Shown here one piece after another: positions 20,351 to 30,751 of a DNA stretch of 64,000 bases. Position numbers and translations under genes: made by a program. This DNA is from Craspedostauros australis. Taxonomy: Eukaryota; Bacillariophyta; Bacillariophyceae; Mastogloiales; Achnanthaceae. The notes beneath the pieces are model-generated. The model was not told where the DNA came from. It did no database searches and worked only from the letters and a program-made list of their open reading frames with translations. Positions within the stretch are counted from its first letter, which is position 1, and each line of letters opens with the position of its first letter. The stretch spans positions 3,286,001-3,350,000 of the forward strand of contig JAMXDE010000005.1 in assembly GCA_026770025.1 (NCBI GenBank), read 5' to 3'.

Positions 20351-22818
20351 AACCGGAGTATAGTACGAGTGTGCGCTGTGTGTTCAGCGTGCTTGTCCGC
20401 GGATAGGCTTTCTCTCTTCGTTCGTTCGTTCGTTCGTTTGTTTGTGCGGTTGAGCGTGTGTGTTCGCGTCGTTGTTGGCGTCAACGATGACCGGACCACT
20501 TGGGAGACTTGCCGAGGGGGTTTGGTTGAGGAACAAGTACTAAACGAGGACGTCACCCTGGGTGTGGGTGGCCCGCTTCTCGTTGGAGATGAGTTGGTCT
20601 GGTACGTGCTTTGGCGTGTGGTCTGTGGCTGTGATCGTCGTCGCTGCTGTTGTTCCCGTTGAAGCACAGAGAGAGAGAGAGAGAGAGAGAGGATGGAAGG
20701 CGCAGCGAGGCAGAGACAATAACGAGAAGTGTCGCAACGGCCGAAAGTGCATTCGATAGAGGGATGCGTCGTAGCCAAAACGTGAAGTTGTCGTTGACAG
20801 AGAGCAATGACGAGGAAGGCTGAAGGTGAGAGAGCGACTGCAGAACCGCGGGCGTGCTTGAAGAGCGCAGAGGAAGGATTCTTGTGGAGCGCGGATTGCG
20901 CCGAAGGTACAACAGCGATACTTTCTGTCGGCGGAAGAAATGCGAGTGGGCTTCCGTCCACCTTGAGGAAGGTTTTGTCTGTGTTCTGATGGACTCGATG
21001 TGCCTGCTGTTTGATACTGCGCTTGTATCAGCATTCGAGCATGAGCATTCGAGCATCAGCATCCGATGGTTCATTCTGCACTTGCATCGCAGCAGTCTCC
21101 ATTGTGGGCTTGTGCTCCACGCGATGCAATCGGGGTGCTGTGTATGGCATGGTACTTACGAGCCCTTGGTATTGTGTGGCTTGGTAGTTGTCTTGTGATG
21201 AAGATCGTCTTTGCCCCCCGAGGATGTGTCATACAATATTGAATGTGCAGAATGTGTGGATGTTCCAAGTTTGTGGTGTGGTGGTGGTAGTGGTGGTGTT
21301 GATTGACGCACTCGTTCAGGATGGTACACGTTCACGTTTTGCAAAGACGCCGGCTGTCGCAGAACGTGGTTGTCACTTGGCAGCAGAGCTCCTTCTTCTT
21401 CCTTGTTTGTGATGATCAGCCTCTCCACTTGGAATGGAGGTGAGTTGAGCTGAGCAAGGGTGCGAGATGGTGCCACCGTCGAAGATGGGTGCAGTGCCGC
21501 AAGGAACGGAATGTGATGCCAACGACGCTGTTATTGGCAACTCGTGATTGTTCACAATGAATGCGACTACGGAAGACTCGACTGGATGGATGCGGTCTCT
21601 CTCTCTCTTGGATGATTTGGAGAGTGGGTTGCAGAAGGCGGACGGAGTGGATCGATTGTTGCGTCTGTCTGTGTGTCTCCTGGTTGGGTACTTGAATTGA
21701 GTATGAATACTTTTCGCTCTTGGTGTCTCCGCTCGGCTTTGTTCTGCTCTTCGCTGATCTGATTTGCTGGCGTTGTGTGTTCGTGCTTCGATAACAAGAG
21801 TCTTCCGTGCGGTTCCGTTGATTATTGTGATGTCTGTGTTGGGATGCGTGCTTCAACACCACCAATCATGCCGGGTTTAAGCCTTTATTGGCGTAATGCA
21901 ACTCATGGTACGTCTTGTGTAGAATTGTACTCACGCGATGCACCGTGTAAACATTCGATGGTTGACATTCGTTTGGTCCGAGGAACCTGGTTGACATGTT
22001 CTCTGCTTCTTCGCCAGATGACATCATTTCGCGTCAGTTCGCCACGAGAAAAACAAAGCACATCACAAAATCCACCGAAACGGTCTCCGCATGCAACGTG
22101 TTTCTCCCGCTCTCGGACGCCACGATCCACGCTCATCTTTCCATCCGCAGAGCAGAAGAAAGCACTATTTTCCATTCCTTTAGAGTCCACGATACGACCT
22201 GCTCCACTCAATTCTTCCTACACACACGATGTACCAACAACGCAATGCATTGGATTTCATTTTCTCCACCCAGGAGGAATCTGCCGTTGTCCTATTGGTA
22301 TCTCACATTCTTTGCCACCAACGAAAGCGGTTGCTCCACAACCTGTCTAATCCTACAAATCCGAACGGCGATGTTCTTTCGTGGATCTGCACAACGACTG
22401 GCACTCGCCATGCAAGGTTTTGCCAAAGGTTCGCTGGTGTGATCCGCAGCCTCTGCATCGAGCTTGCGGTGATGCAAACGCATGCCGTCTGTGAAAGAAC
22501 AACGGTGTCATCGTTGCTTCTCATGTCACGAAGTACCATTGCTCTTGGTTTGGATTGTGGATGTTCTTCACTGAGTCAGCTGTTCGTGAAGCAGAGCGAT
22601 CCATGGGAGTACTGCAGTGTACTGCACTGTGATGTCCTGAATGAGAAGATATGCCAAAAGAACAAGCATCCTGTTCGCTCATCGATCTGCATGAAGGACG
22701 CGCATGGTGTTCACAAATGCGATCCACGATGGTGTCTTCTGCGAATAGAGTGCTCTAATGTGTTAATTCTATTAAGGTGCTGCCGTCGGCGTTCTTCTTG
22801 AGATCCCGCCGATACAAT
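20351..22818. other. 2.5-kb region without a recognised gene
   Basis: Upstream of the Q/N-rich gene and downstream of RIOK3. It holds a (GA)n tract at 20667-20692 and a run of CT at 21598-21609. Several GTAAGT/GTGAGT motifs on the minus strand (near 21160 and 21930) could belong to 5'-UTR introns of the Q/N-rich gene. No open frame resembles a known family. Confidence 0.35.
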
Positions 22819-24699
22819 CTACGACCGCAGCGGCGCTCCTTCGGTGGTGACGTAATGGTACGCCGCTTCGAGGCCGATGCAGGTGATGCCCATGCGCTCA
22901 AAGAACTCCTGAACACGCTGCAAATCGCGGCGCAGCCATTTCTCGGCGTTGGGGTGCTTGTGATTGACGGCCTGTCCAAAGTCGATCAGCGCGACCTGCA
23001 GGGCTTCCTTGTCGTCGGGGTCGTCGAACATGAGCTTGCTGGGACACACGAGGATGTTGTACTCGCTGAGATCGCCGTGCACGAGATGCGCCTTGGTGTA
23101 GAGCAACTGCACGGCCTCCATGGTCTGTTCGTAAAGCGAGGTCCACTTCTTGCTGCCCTTCTTGATGTCGATCTCGCGCAACTGCGGCGACGGCCAACCT
23201 TCTTCGCCCAAAAAGCGCATGAAGAGGACGTTGTCGTTGTACGAGAGAGGCTTCGGTACCGGCACGCCGCTGCGCTCCGCACGGATCAGATTGCGATACT
23301 CCTTCTCCGTCCACATGCCGAGCTGCTCCCGCGGACCCGCCTTGCTGAAATTCTTGCGCGTAAAGCGCGTGTCGCCCGTGACGTAGTCTCCACGATTGCG
23401 GAACTCCTGGATGCGCTTGAAGACCTTGATGGCCACGTCGTGACCGCCACTTTCCGTGCCTTGCAGGGCGTGGTACACCATGGCCTCCTTGCCTTCCTTG
23501 ACGGTGCCGTTGAACTTCTCGATGAGGCCGTTGTTGATGGCCTTCGTGATCTCCAATCGCGTCGTGCCGTCCAGCGCGCCCTCTCTGGTTCGTTCGGCGT
23601 CCGTGTTGGCACGGCCGTGGCCATGGGCGGCGACGCCCTTGACCGTGCGCTTCTTGAAGGCGGAGCGGAAGGAATTGAATGCCTTGTTGCCGACGTGGAT
23701 GGGACCGTCCTCGAAGTCGAGCTGCATGCGATGGGCGTTGGCCTGCGCCTGAAGGCGAGGATCGTGCTTGGTGCGAATCTCCTTGTTGGGACCCATGATG
23801 GCGTCGCTGTCGACCCTGGCCCATTGCGATGCTTTCGATGAATTGATTCGGAACCCCGCTTCCTCCGGAAGGAATGCGCCGTCATCATCATAAGGGTCCA
23901 GATCGGATTGCGCAGGCGGCGGCTGGACGGCTCCTCCCTCCTGCTCCTTGAGGTACTCTGCACGCGTCATGGTTCGGACGTGGCCCTGCTTGAGCTGGGT
24001 GCTGCCGACCGAAACGTGCTTGGCCGCCGATGGTTTGCTGTTCTCCTGATCCTGCAGATGCAATGCCAGCTGAAAGGATTCTGCCAATTCGCGCGCCTCC
24101 GCCTCCTTCAAGGCCTTCTGAATCAGTTCCATCTCGGCCTCGGAGATGGCGTCGTTGGCATCGGCTGATGGTGCCACTGCTGCTGCTGGAACTGCCGCTG
24201 AACTCGCTTCCTGCTCCAACGACAATCGAATCGCCCTCTGGATTTCATCTTCCTCCGACGATGCTGTGGTTGACACATCCTGCGACACAGGCTGCTCCAT
24301 CAGAGAAGCCTCCATGGCCGCCTTGAGGACGGCATCATCTTGTTGGATGAGCTTGTTGGCGTGCGATATCTCCGCCTCCTCTGCCATGATGGAGAGTAGG
24401 CTGGCCTTCTTCTGACCGCCGTTGTTCTGCTTTGCTTGGGCAGGCTGTGCAGCAGTAACAGTAGTAGTAGTAGTAGAGGTAGGAATGCCAGCCGGCTTGC
24501 CCCATGCCATCTTGATGGGTGCTGCTCTGGTGATGACCGTCGGTTCCATGTTGCTGTTTGCTTTTTCTTGAGTTGTTGTTGTAGTTGTTGTTGCTGTGGC
24601 TTCCGTCGAAGATTGTGATGCGGATGGTATCATTGCTTGCGATTCTTCTTTGCTTGGTTTATGATCAGATGCTGCGTTGCTGTCCTTGTCGGTCGTCAT
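22819..24699 (-). CDS. RIOK3: RIO-family atypical kinase, RIOK3 type
   Basis: Single-exon 626-residue protein. The C-terminal half is a RIO kinase domain: GKEA of the nucleotide loop at about 403-406, the AIK lysine near 425, the catalytic HGDLSEYN loop with Asp about 543, and the metal-binding DFG at 573-575. The region before it (TKHDPRLQAQ, KAFNSFRSAF) matches RIOK3 rather than RIO1 or RIO2. RIOK3 acts on late cytoplasmic pre-40S or 40S ribosomal subunits. The N-terminal 220 residues include two helices of ubiquitin-interacting-motif type (about 121-135 and 149-163) and a related SFQLALHLQDQE helix near 208. The upstream promoter is shared with the divergent SDR gene. Confidence 0.93.
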   Translation of the reverse strand: MTTDKDSNAASDHKPSKEESQAMIPSASQSSTEATATTTTTTTQEKANSNMEPTVITRAAPIKMAWGKPAGIPTSTTTTTVTAAQPAQAKQNNGGQKKASLLSIMAEEAEISHANKLIQQDDAVLKAAMEASLMEQPVSQDVSTTASSEEDEIQRAIRLSLEQEASSAAVPAAAVAPSADANDAISEAEMELIQKALKEAEARELAESFQLALHLQDQENSKPSAAKHVSVGSTQLKQGHVRTMTRAEYLKEQEGGAVQPPPAQSDLDPYDDDGAFLPEEAGFRINSSKASQWARVDSDAIMGPNKEIRTKHDPRLQAQANAHRMQLDFEDGPIHVGNKAFNSFRSAFKKRTVKGVAAHGHGRANTDAERTREGALDGTTRLEITKAINNGLIEKFNGTVKEGKEAMVYHALQGTESGGHDVAIKVFKRIQEFRNRGDYVTGDTRFTRKNFSKAGPREQLGMWTEKEYRNLIRAERSGVPVPKPLSYNDNVLFMRFLGEEGWPSPQLREIDIKKGSKKWTSLYEQTMEAVQLLYTKAHLVHGDLSEYNILVCPSKLMFDDPDDKEALQVALIDFGQAVNHKHPNAEKWLRRDLQRVQEFFERMGITCIGLEAAYHYVTTEGAPLRS

Positions 24700-25387
24700 G
24701 GCACGAGCAGCGTATCGGAGGATGCGAAAGAGATGCTCAACGCAAGTGATGAATGATGGATGGATGGATGGATGGATGGATGGATGAATGAATGATGGAT
24801 GAATGATGGCTGGCTATGGTACACGCACTCGCATGTACTATACGTAGTCGTACCAACAGATCGCAGTCGTGCACAAACTGACGAACACAGTCGAAGATGG
24901 CGGATGCCGGAAGAGGTCGGACCTGTTGTTGTTGTTGTTGTTGTTGTGTCAGCTGCGTACGACTACAACTACAACTGCTCATACGATCCACCACACGAGT
25001 GCAACACAACATGAACACAGCACAAGGACGTGCAAATCGAATGGATGGCAACAACATCAGCCCCCCTTGGATTCGATGCCGTTCCAACCAAGACCAACAC
25101 GCTCGTTTGCCAAACGTGGAATAACACGATTGGAACAGATCACTATGACTACTTGGAATCATCCTTCACAAGACTCAAGACAAGTGCATCCACGAGTGAC
25201 GAAGTTGGAAGATCCAGTCACAAATGTGCACGCGCCCTTGATGAGTCCATGTGCTACTACGCACGTAGTAGTACGACCAACAATGATCATGATGGATCTT
25301 CACCTCCCGATCATCACACTCTCATACTCAGCCATGCCACTGACTGCACATTGACTGGCTGCACACTGACCGACTGCACAGTTGACC
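24700..25387. other. Divergent promoter region of RIOK3 and the SDR fusion
   Basis: 0.69 kb. It contains a (TGGA)n tetranucleotide repeat at about 24756-24786, a TGTTGTTGT run at 24921-24946 and, just before the SDR start (25339-25384), three loose copies of a TGACTGCACA-like motif. No gene. Confidence 0.45.
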
Positions 25388-27274
25388 ATGACAGAACAGG
25401 CTGCGACGATCATCATCACCGGCGGCGGTGGATTCCTGGGACAATGCCTGGCATGCGAGCTGCTGAAGACGAAGACGGCAAAGTACCAATCTCAGGATGT
25501 CTCCATCGCGAAGATCATCCTGGCGGACATCGCATTCCCACCCACGTTGGCCGCTGCGATTGAGGAAGCCACCGCCATCGTGGAGAAGGTCCCGGGCGAC
25601 GTCTCCTCGCGATCCTTCTGCGACAGCCTCTATGCGAAGATCGACCACGCCGCCACCACGCACGTCTCCGTCTTCCATCTGGGCGCGGTCATGAGCGGCG
25701 ACGGCGAGCGCGACTTCGATCTCTGCATGAACGTCAACCTGCACGGCTTCCTCAACATGATCGAAGCCGCGCGTCGCAACGTCCACGACAAACACGGCTA
25801 CGCCCCCAAGTTCCTCTTCGCCTCGGCCGGCGCCATCATCGGATCGGGCGCCGCCACGGATTACATCACGAAGGACGACACCATCTGCGATGCCACGCGC
25901 GCGACGCCGCACACGACCTACGGCGCCACGAAGGCCTGCTGCGAATTGCTCCTGTCGGATTACGCGCGCCGCGGATTCGTCAATGGACGCGCGCTGCGGT
26001 TGCCCACGATCGCCGTCAGGGCCGGCAAGCCCAACGCGGCGACGACGTCCTGCTTTTCGGCCGTCGTGCGCGAGCCGTTGGCCGGTGTCGATGTGGCGCT
26101 GCCCATCGCGGCGCACGTGCTGCATGCCATCACGAGCAAGCGCGCGGCCATCGCGGGGATGATCATGCTGCACGATGCGACGAAGGAGGTCGTGCAGGAT
26201 GTGTTGGGATACGATCGCACCGTGTTTTTGCCGGCCAAGGCGCTGTCGCTCGACGATCTGCATCAGGCGCTGCTGAAGGTCGTGGCACCGGATAGTCAGG
26301 ACAAGCTGGGCAAGATCACGTACGACGTCGATCAGCGGTTGAGCGATATCGTCTCCAGCTTTCCGACCAAGATCGATGCTGCACGCGCGCACAAGATCGG
26401 GATTCCGCCGTCGCCCTCGGCCGAGACCATCGTGAGGGAGTACATGGAGGACTTCTCGTCGGCCGTGGTGGATGACATTGCATCAACGGATGTTTCGGCC
26501 GCAACGTCAGCGCTGCACAGCAAGGAAGGCCTCAAGGTCGCGGTCGTCACGGGTGGTGGATCCGGAATCGGCAGAGGCGTCGCGCAACGACTGGCACGCG
26601 GTGGCTGGACCATCGTGCTGGCGGGACGACGCATGAACACCCTCAAGGAAACCGAGGTGTCGTTGGATGGTTCGGATCATCTGTGCGTGCGCACCGATGT
26701 GTCGGTGGAGAGCGAAGTGCGACAGCTCTTTGACATGGTGCGTTCCACGTACGGACGCCTCGACGTCCTGTTCAACAACGCCGGCATCAACTGCCCGGCC
26801 GCCTCCATCGAGGACATCACGGCCAAGGACTTTGAATCCGTCTTCCAGGTCAACGTCACGGGCCCCTTCCTCTGCGCCAAGCACGCCATCCAGCTCATGA
26901 AGGAGAACGGCGGCGGCCGCATCATCAATAACGGCAGCATCTCCGCGCACGTGCCGCGTCCCGGTTCCGCCCCGTACACGGCCGCCAAGCACGCCGTCCT
27001 GGGCCTGACCAAATGCATCGCCTTGGACGGCCGCGCCTGCAACGTGGCGTGCGGTCAGATCGATTTTGGCAACGTCGTCAGCGCCTTGAGCATGGCCACG
27101 AACAAGGTCGGCAGCGGGGCCATGCAGGCCAACGGCACGCAGATGGTCGAGCCCACCATGTCGATGGAAGATGCGGCGGAGACGCTGTGGACCATGGTCA
27201 ATCTGCCGCTGACGGCCAACGTCCTCCAGATGACCGTCATGGCGACGCAAATGCCATTTGTTGGGCGTGGTTAA
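25388..27274 (+). CDS. Fusion of an extended SDR (DenD-like) and a classical SDR
   Basis: Single-exon 628-residue protein made of two NAD(P)-binding Rossmann enzymes. Residues 1 to about 335 are an extended SDR: ITGGGGFLGQ dinucleotide motif near 12-18, FHLGAVMSGDGERDFD, and the YGATK catalytic pair (Tyr178, Lys182); this resembles NAD-dependent epimerases of the D-erythronate dehydrogenase group. Residues about 380-628 are a classical SDR: TGGGSGIG at 388-395, NNAG, and the triad Ser517, Tyr530 (YTAAK), Lys534. The linker of about 40 residues has no interruption. Both active sites look intact. A short sugar-acid or polyol substrate is a guess from the first half. The ATG at 25388 is chosen; no upstream in-frame ATG is visible. 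Confidence 0.88.
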   Translation: MTEQAATIIITGGGGFLGQCLACELLKTKTAKYQSQDVSIAKIILADIAFPPTLAAAIEEATAIVEKVPGDVSSRSFCDSLYAKIDHAATTHVSVFHLGAVMSGDGERDFDLCMNVNLHGFLNMIEAARRNVHDKHGYAPKFLFASAGAIIGSGAATDYITKDDTICDATRATPHTTYGATKACCELLLSDYARRGFVNGRALRLPTIAVRAGKPNAATTSCFSAVVREPLAGVDVALPIAAHVLHAITSKRAAIAGMIMLHDATKEVVQDVLGYDRTVFLPAKALSLDDLHQALLKVVAPDSQDKLGKITYDVDQRLSDIVSSFPTKIDAARAHKIGIPPSPSAETIVREYMEDFSSAVVDDIASTDVSAATSALHSKEGLKVAVVTGGGSGIGRGVAQRLARGGWTIVLAGRRMNTLKETEVSLDGSDHLCVRTDVSVESEVRQLFDMVRSTYGRLDVLFNNAGINCPAASIEDITAKDFESVFQVNVTGPFLCAKHAIQLMKENGGGRIINNGSISAHVPRPGSAPYTAAKHAVLGLTKCIALDGRACNVACGQIDFGNVVSALSMATNKVGSGAMQANGTQMVEPTMSMEDAAETLWTMVNLPLTANVLQMTVMATQMPFVGRG

Positions 27275-27462
27275 TCGTCATTGTTGTTGGTGGTGGTCGT
27301 GGTGGTGTTGGAATGGCCATTGAAGGAATGGAGGAATCAATGACTAGAGTCGATAGCTAACATTGTACTCACTACATACATGTATATATAGAGAGACGGA
27401 GAGAGAGCAACATCAAGTCTGCTGCTCTACTGTACTGTACTGTACTGCACCCATGTTCTATT
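27275..27462. other. Convergent 3' flanks
   Basis: 188 bp between the stops of the SDR fusion and the BRCT gene, with a GGTGGTGGT run and a TATATAGAGAGA stretch. The two transcripts probably overlap at their 3' ends. Confidence 0.4.
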
Positions 27463-28380
27463 CTACTTGCAGCCATCCCTACACCATGGGCATGCATCGG
27501 TGGTCCCATTCTCATGACACACGCAGCAACACCCCAACGACTGCGCCTCCGTCCACCCTGCATCCTCCACGATCATTTCCAGTTGTGGCACAACATCGTC
27601 GTCATCGCAGTTGCCGTTGCTGTTGCCGTTCGTTACGTTGCCATCCACAGCTGCCACATCATTGCTCGTCTTATCGGACACCGCCGCCGCATCGACGCGA
27701 TATTGCGCAACATCCACCACCGCCCCATCTTCGCAACACTGCAACAACCACGCGACATCGACCAACGCAATCTTGCGCTTGACGGCCTTGCGCACACGCT
27801 GCGTGGCATGGTGGATCGCCGAGGGCGTGCAGACGACGTAGCGCACTCTCTTGTGCACCTGCGTCGTGACGGTCGCGCCCAGATTCTGCGCTAGGTCGCG
27901 CACGGTCTTGTAAGAATGCTCGTGCGTTTTGCCGCGCTCTTCCAACGTCGATATGGAGAGGATCATGCCGTGCAAGGGTGGTTTGGATGGTGATTGCTGG
28001 TGTGGCTTCTTCTTCTTCTTTCGTTTCTTGGGAGGCGCCTTTGATGGGGCGTCGTTTGGCTTGCCGCTTGGTTCATCTGCGGCAGCTGGTCGTGGTGGTG
28101 ATGATGATGATGATGATGATACAGCAACACCGGTCTGATCTGCTGCCATCATCCCCGTTGCTTCCAAAGATGGTTCATCATAAGAGCACTCATGCGACTC
28201 CGCATCGCGATCATTCTGCAGTTGATGCTCATGCTGTGCTTTCACTGATCGTTTCTGCTTGGAACTGCCACTCGTGGCACGATCGCCATGCTTCTCTTCT
28301 TTCCGTTTCTTCTTGGATGCCTTCTTCGCCTTCCTTGCGACCTTCTTGTCATGCTTGGCATCGCTCTTGACCTTCGCCAT
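27463..28380 (-). CDS. Single-BRCT-domain protein with basic N-terminus and Cys-rich tail
   Basis: Single-exon 305-residue protein. Residues 1-45 are almost entirely Lys/Ala (nucleolar- or nuclear-signal-like), followed by an acidic/Ser region and a second Lys run (PPKKRKKKKKP). A BRCT domain spans about 130-235: GMILSISTLEERG, DLAQNLGATVTTQVHKRVRYVV, and IALVDVAWLLQCCEDG with the conserved Trp. BRCT domains bind phosphopeptides or DNA ends in DNA-damage and replication proteins. The last about 25 residues hold six Cys and one His (GCCCVCHENGT, ACPWCRDGC), a possible small zinc-binding element. A nuclear DNA-repair role is inferred, but no orthologue is recognised. Confidence 0.82.
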   Translation of the reverse strand: MAKVKSDAKHDKKVARKAKKASKKKRKEEKHGDRATSGSSKQKRSVKAQHEHQLQNDRDAESHECSYDEPSLEATGMMAADQTGVAVSSSSSSSPPRPAAADEPSGKPNDAPSKAPPKKRKKKKKPHQQSPSKPPLHGMILSISTLEERGKTHEHSYKTVRDLAQNLGATVTTQVHKRVRYVVCTPSAIHHATQRVRKAVKRKIALVDVAWLLQCCEDGAVVDVAQYRVDAAAVSDKTSNDVAAVDGNVTNGNSNGNCDDDDVVPQLEMIVEDAGWTEAQSLGCCCVCHENGTTDACPWCRDGCK

Positions 28381-28774
28381 GGCTTTCTATCCGTCCCGTA
28401 TTCCCAATTCCCTCTCCTGGCCGTTCCTCATTTGATGAGAACATGTGTTGTGGTTGGTGACCGGATTCGTTTCCAAAATCATGAAATCGTGAGAAAACAC
28501 GTTCATCCGTTGTGGTGGGAGTTGAAGTACTCTACGAAGGACAGACGCGCAGACCGATTCAATGAGGATTTGGCGCCATCTTCAATCACGATCGTCAATC
28601 ACGAGCGAAGAAAAACGCTCATCGAAATGACCATAACGAACCTCGTTCCACGCTGGACGCCGTTGTGCCTCTGTGCAGGAACTCGCTGTGCCATGTGTAC
28701 TATTATAATATAATATTATAATACAACCAAGGAGCAACGCTTGTTGGAATCTGCAGTGTCGTGGGAAGGTGCGG
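28381..28774. other. Divergent promoter of BRCT and GT7 genes
   Basis: 0.39 kb. A palindromic AT stretch (ATTATAATATAATATTATAAT, 28702-28722) precedes the GT7 start. Nothing else recognised. Confidence 0.4.
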
Positions 28775-30406
28775 ATGGTTGCCACAGCAGCCGCAATTGA
28801 TGCCATGACAGCGAAAAGCAAGAGCACGCGCAGGAAGACGAAGGAACGGAATGTCCTGCGCCTCATCGGAATCTTCGTGCTGTTTCAGTTCCTTCTGATG
28901 TGCCATCTGGTGCTGCGATTGGATCAGCATGCAACGGCGTCCGCGCAAGCTTCCGTGAAGAAGGAACGCAAGTTGAGCGATGCCAATGCGCCGGGTCTGT
29001 CGCGGCCGCCCAAGCCGCTGCATCCGATCGAGCAGCCGGTGTCGGCCACCGCGTCTGTGCAGGGTCAGTCTCAAGATCATAGTCAGGATGGCAACAAAGA
29101 ACAAGAGAAGAAGGAAGAGGACAAGGAAAAGGAAGAGGACAAAGAAGAGGACAAGGAAAAGGAAAAGGAACGCTCTGATGATCAGAAGCAGCCTCCGCCA
29201 CAACCCGCATCCCAGACGAAGACAAAACCCAAGCAAGGCAGGATAGAACGCGCTCCTCCAGACTTGCTCAGAAAGCTGATGGACGATTCCAAGGACGGCA
29301 GCTGTCCTCAACGACCGGAAGGTGGACCCCATATCCTCGCTTTCATCATACCGTTCCGCGATGCCTCGGTCGATCTGCGCAGCCAGGGTCTGGGACGAGA
29401 GCAGAACCTGCAGCAGTGGCTCCAGTACATGCGCAACACCTTGCCGCTCTCCATCGTGCAGTCCTCCCACGTCTTCATAGTGGAGCAGACGCAAGGCGAC
29501 GTCTTCAACAAGGGCCTCCTCTTCAACGCGGGATACGACTTCGTCTTTGAGAAGCACCACCCGTGCCTCTTCGATTACATGGTCCTGCATGATGTGGATC
29601 AGATACCGACCGAAGCGACGGCGAGATTCGCCTACGACTTTCGTCCCGTGCCCACCAAACTCATCGCGCAGACGACGCGCAAGAAGAACGCCGACGCGCC
29701 GGAGGAATCGCGCAAGCTCTTCACCTCCAACGTCGGCGGGGCCCTCATGATGCAGCCCGAGACGTACCGACGCGTCAACGGATTCTCAAACGCCTTCCAG
29801 GGTTGGGGCGGAGAGGATGAGAACATGGCCGTGCGCATCCGCTCGTACAATAAGAAGAAGCACGCGACGATCGCGAATGGCATGTTCCGCGAGCTATACC
29901 ACACGCGCGTCGAAGGGTTGGATGGTGGCAAGTACTACCTCTCCAACAAGGCCCGCACGCGCAGGGATCTCAAGACGGGGCTCGTGGATCTCACCTACCA
30001 GCTGCAGCAGCAGAATCAGTTCGATGTGCAGGGTTGGCCCGTCACGCGTCTTCTCGTCGATCCGCCCAAGATCAAGCTGGCGGATCCGGCGCAGGTCAAG
30101 GTCGCGCAAGTGGAAGCTGCGAAGCAGGCCGCCATGAACAATCGTGTTGCTGCGGGGCGGCGCAGACCGGATATGGTCATTGCGACGCAACAACAAAAGC
30201 AGCACAAGCAGCAGCAGCAGGAAGCAAGAGAACAACAAGCAAGGGAAATCTTGCAACAAGTAGAAGAGCAGCAACAGGCACGACTGGTGCAGGAACTAGC
30301 AGACGCCGATCCCAAGAATCGCCCGTTGCGTGCGGTGGCGATGTTGGAGAAGGGGTTGATGAAGAAGGGATTGCATCTGCGAGATGTTCATCATGAAGAG
30401 TGGTAG
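28775..30406 (+). CDS. GT7-family (beta-1,4-galactosyltransferase-like) type II Golgi enzyme
   Basis: Single-exon 543-residue type II membrane protein: short basic cytoplasmic N-terminus, one membrane anchor at about 28-48, a Lys/Glu/Asp-rich stalk (about 106-138) and a lumenal catalytic domain from about 183. GT7 marks are the FIIPFRD motif, VEQTQGDVFNKGLLFNAGY, the metal-binding HDVDQIP (DVD about 273-275) and GWGGEDEN (about 343-350), which in this family contact the donor sugar nucleotide and acceptor. GT7 enzymes transfer Gal, GalNAc or xylose from UDP-sugars to glycans or proteoglycans; the acceptor here is unknown. The C-terminus has Gln-rich coiled coil. Start at ATG 28775; a later ATG (MTAKSKSTRRK) is an alternative. 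Confidence 0.9.
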   Translation: MVATAAAIDAMTAKSKSTRRKTKERNVLRLIGIFVLFQFLLMCHLVLRLDQHATASAQASVKKERKLSDANAPGLSRPPKPLHPIEQPVSATASVQGQSQDHSQDGNKEQEKKEEDKEKEEDKEEDKEKEKERSDDQKQPPPQPASQTKTKPKQGRIERAPPDLLRKLMDDSKDGSCPQRPEGGPHILAFIIPFRDASVDLRSQGLGREQNLQQWLQYMRNTLPLSIVQSSHVFIVEQTQGDVFNKGLLFNAGYDFVFEKHHPCLFDYMVLHDVDQIPTEATARFAYDFRPVPTKLIAQTTRKKNADAPEESRKLFTSNVGGALMMQPETYRRVNGFSNAFQGWGGEDENMAVRIRSYNKKKHATIANGMFRELYHTRVEGLDGGKYYLSNKARTRRDLKTGLVDLTYQLQQQNQFDVQGWPVTRLLVDPPKIKLADPAQVKVAQVEAAKQAAMNNRVAAGRRRPDMVIATQQQKQHKQQQQEAREQQAREILQQVEEQQQARLVQELADADPKNRPLRAVAMLEKGLMKKGLHLRDVHHEEW

Positions 30407-30751
30407 AGCTGCTGCGCTCGAGGTGGATTCCGTGCAGGCCAAAGACAATAGACTCCATTCTTAGACAATGCAAATGCAACGAATGCCTAATGCAACGAAT
30501 GAATGCGGATACTCATACTTACAGTACAGTGCGATCTCCAGCATGTTTAGTGTTATTGCTCTGTAGCAGCAGGTTTGTTACGAACGAACGGGTATTTCCA
30601 ATGAAGATAGCCTTAACTCGCCCACCTCATTGTGAAACCCTTGTGTACCGTGCTAGCATTGACGTAGATTCATCGTTCCCTCTCCGCGATAGCGCTGTAT
30701 CCACCTGGACTCCGAACGTCACCACAAAGCATGACAATGAGCTCAAACAAG
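30407..30751. other. Convergent 3' flanks of GT7 and thioredoxin-fold genes
   Basis: 345 bp, no gene recognised. Confidence 0.4.

Noticed and set aside
21775-22350. A 191-codon plus-strand frame in the 2.5-kb gap before RIOK3
   Set aside because: No domain, no signal peptide or repeats, and composition resembles translated noncoding DNA.
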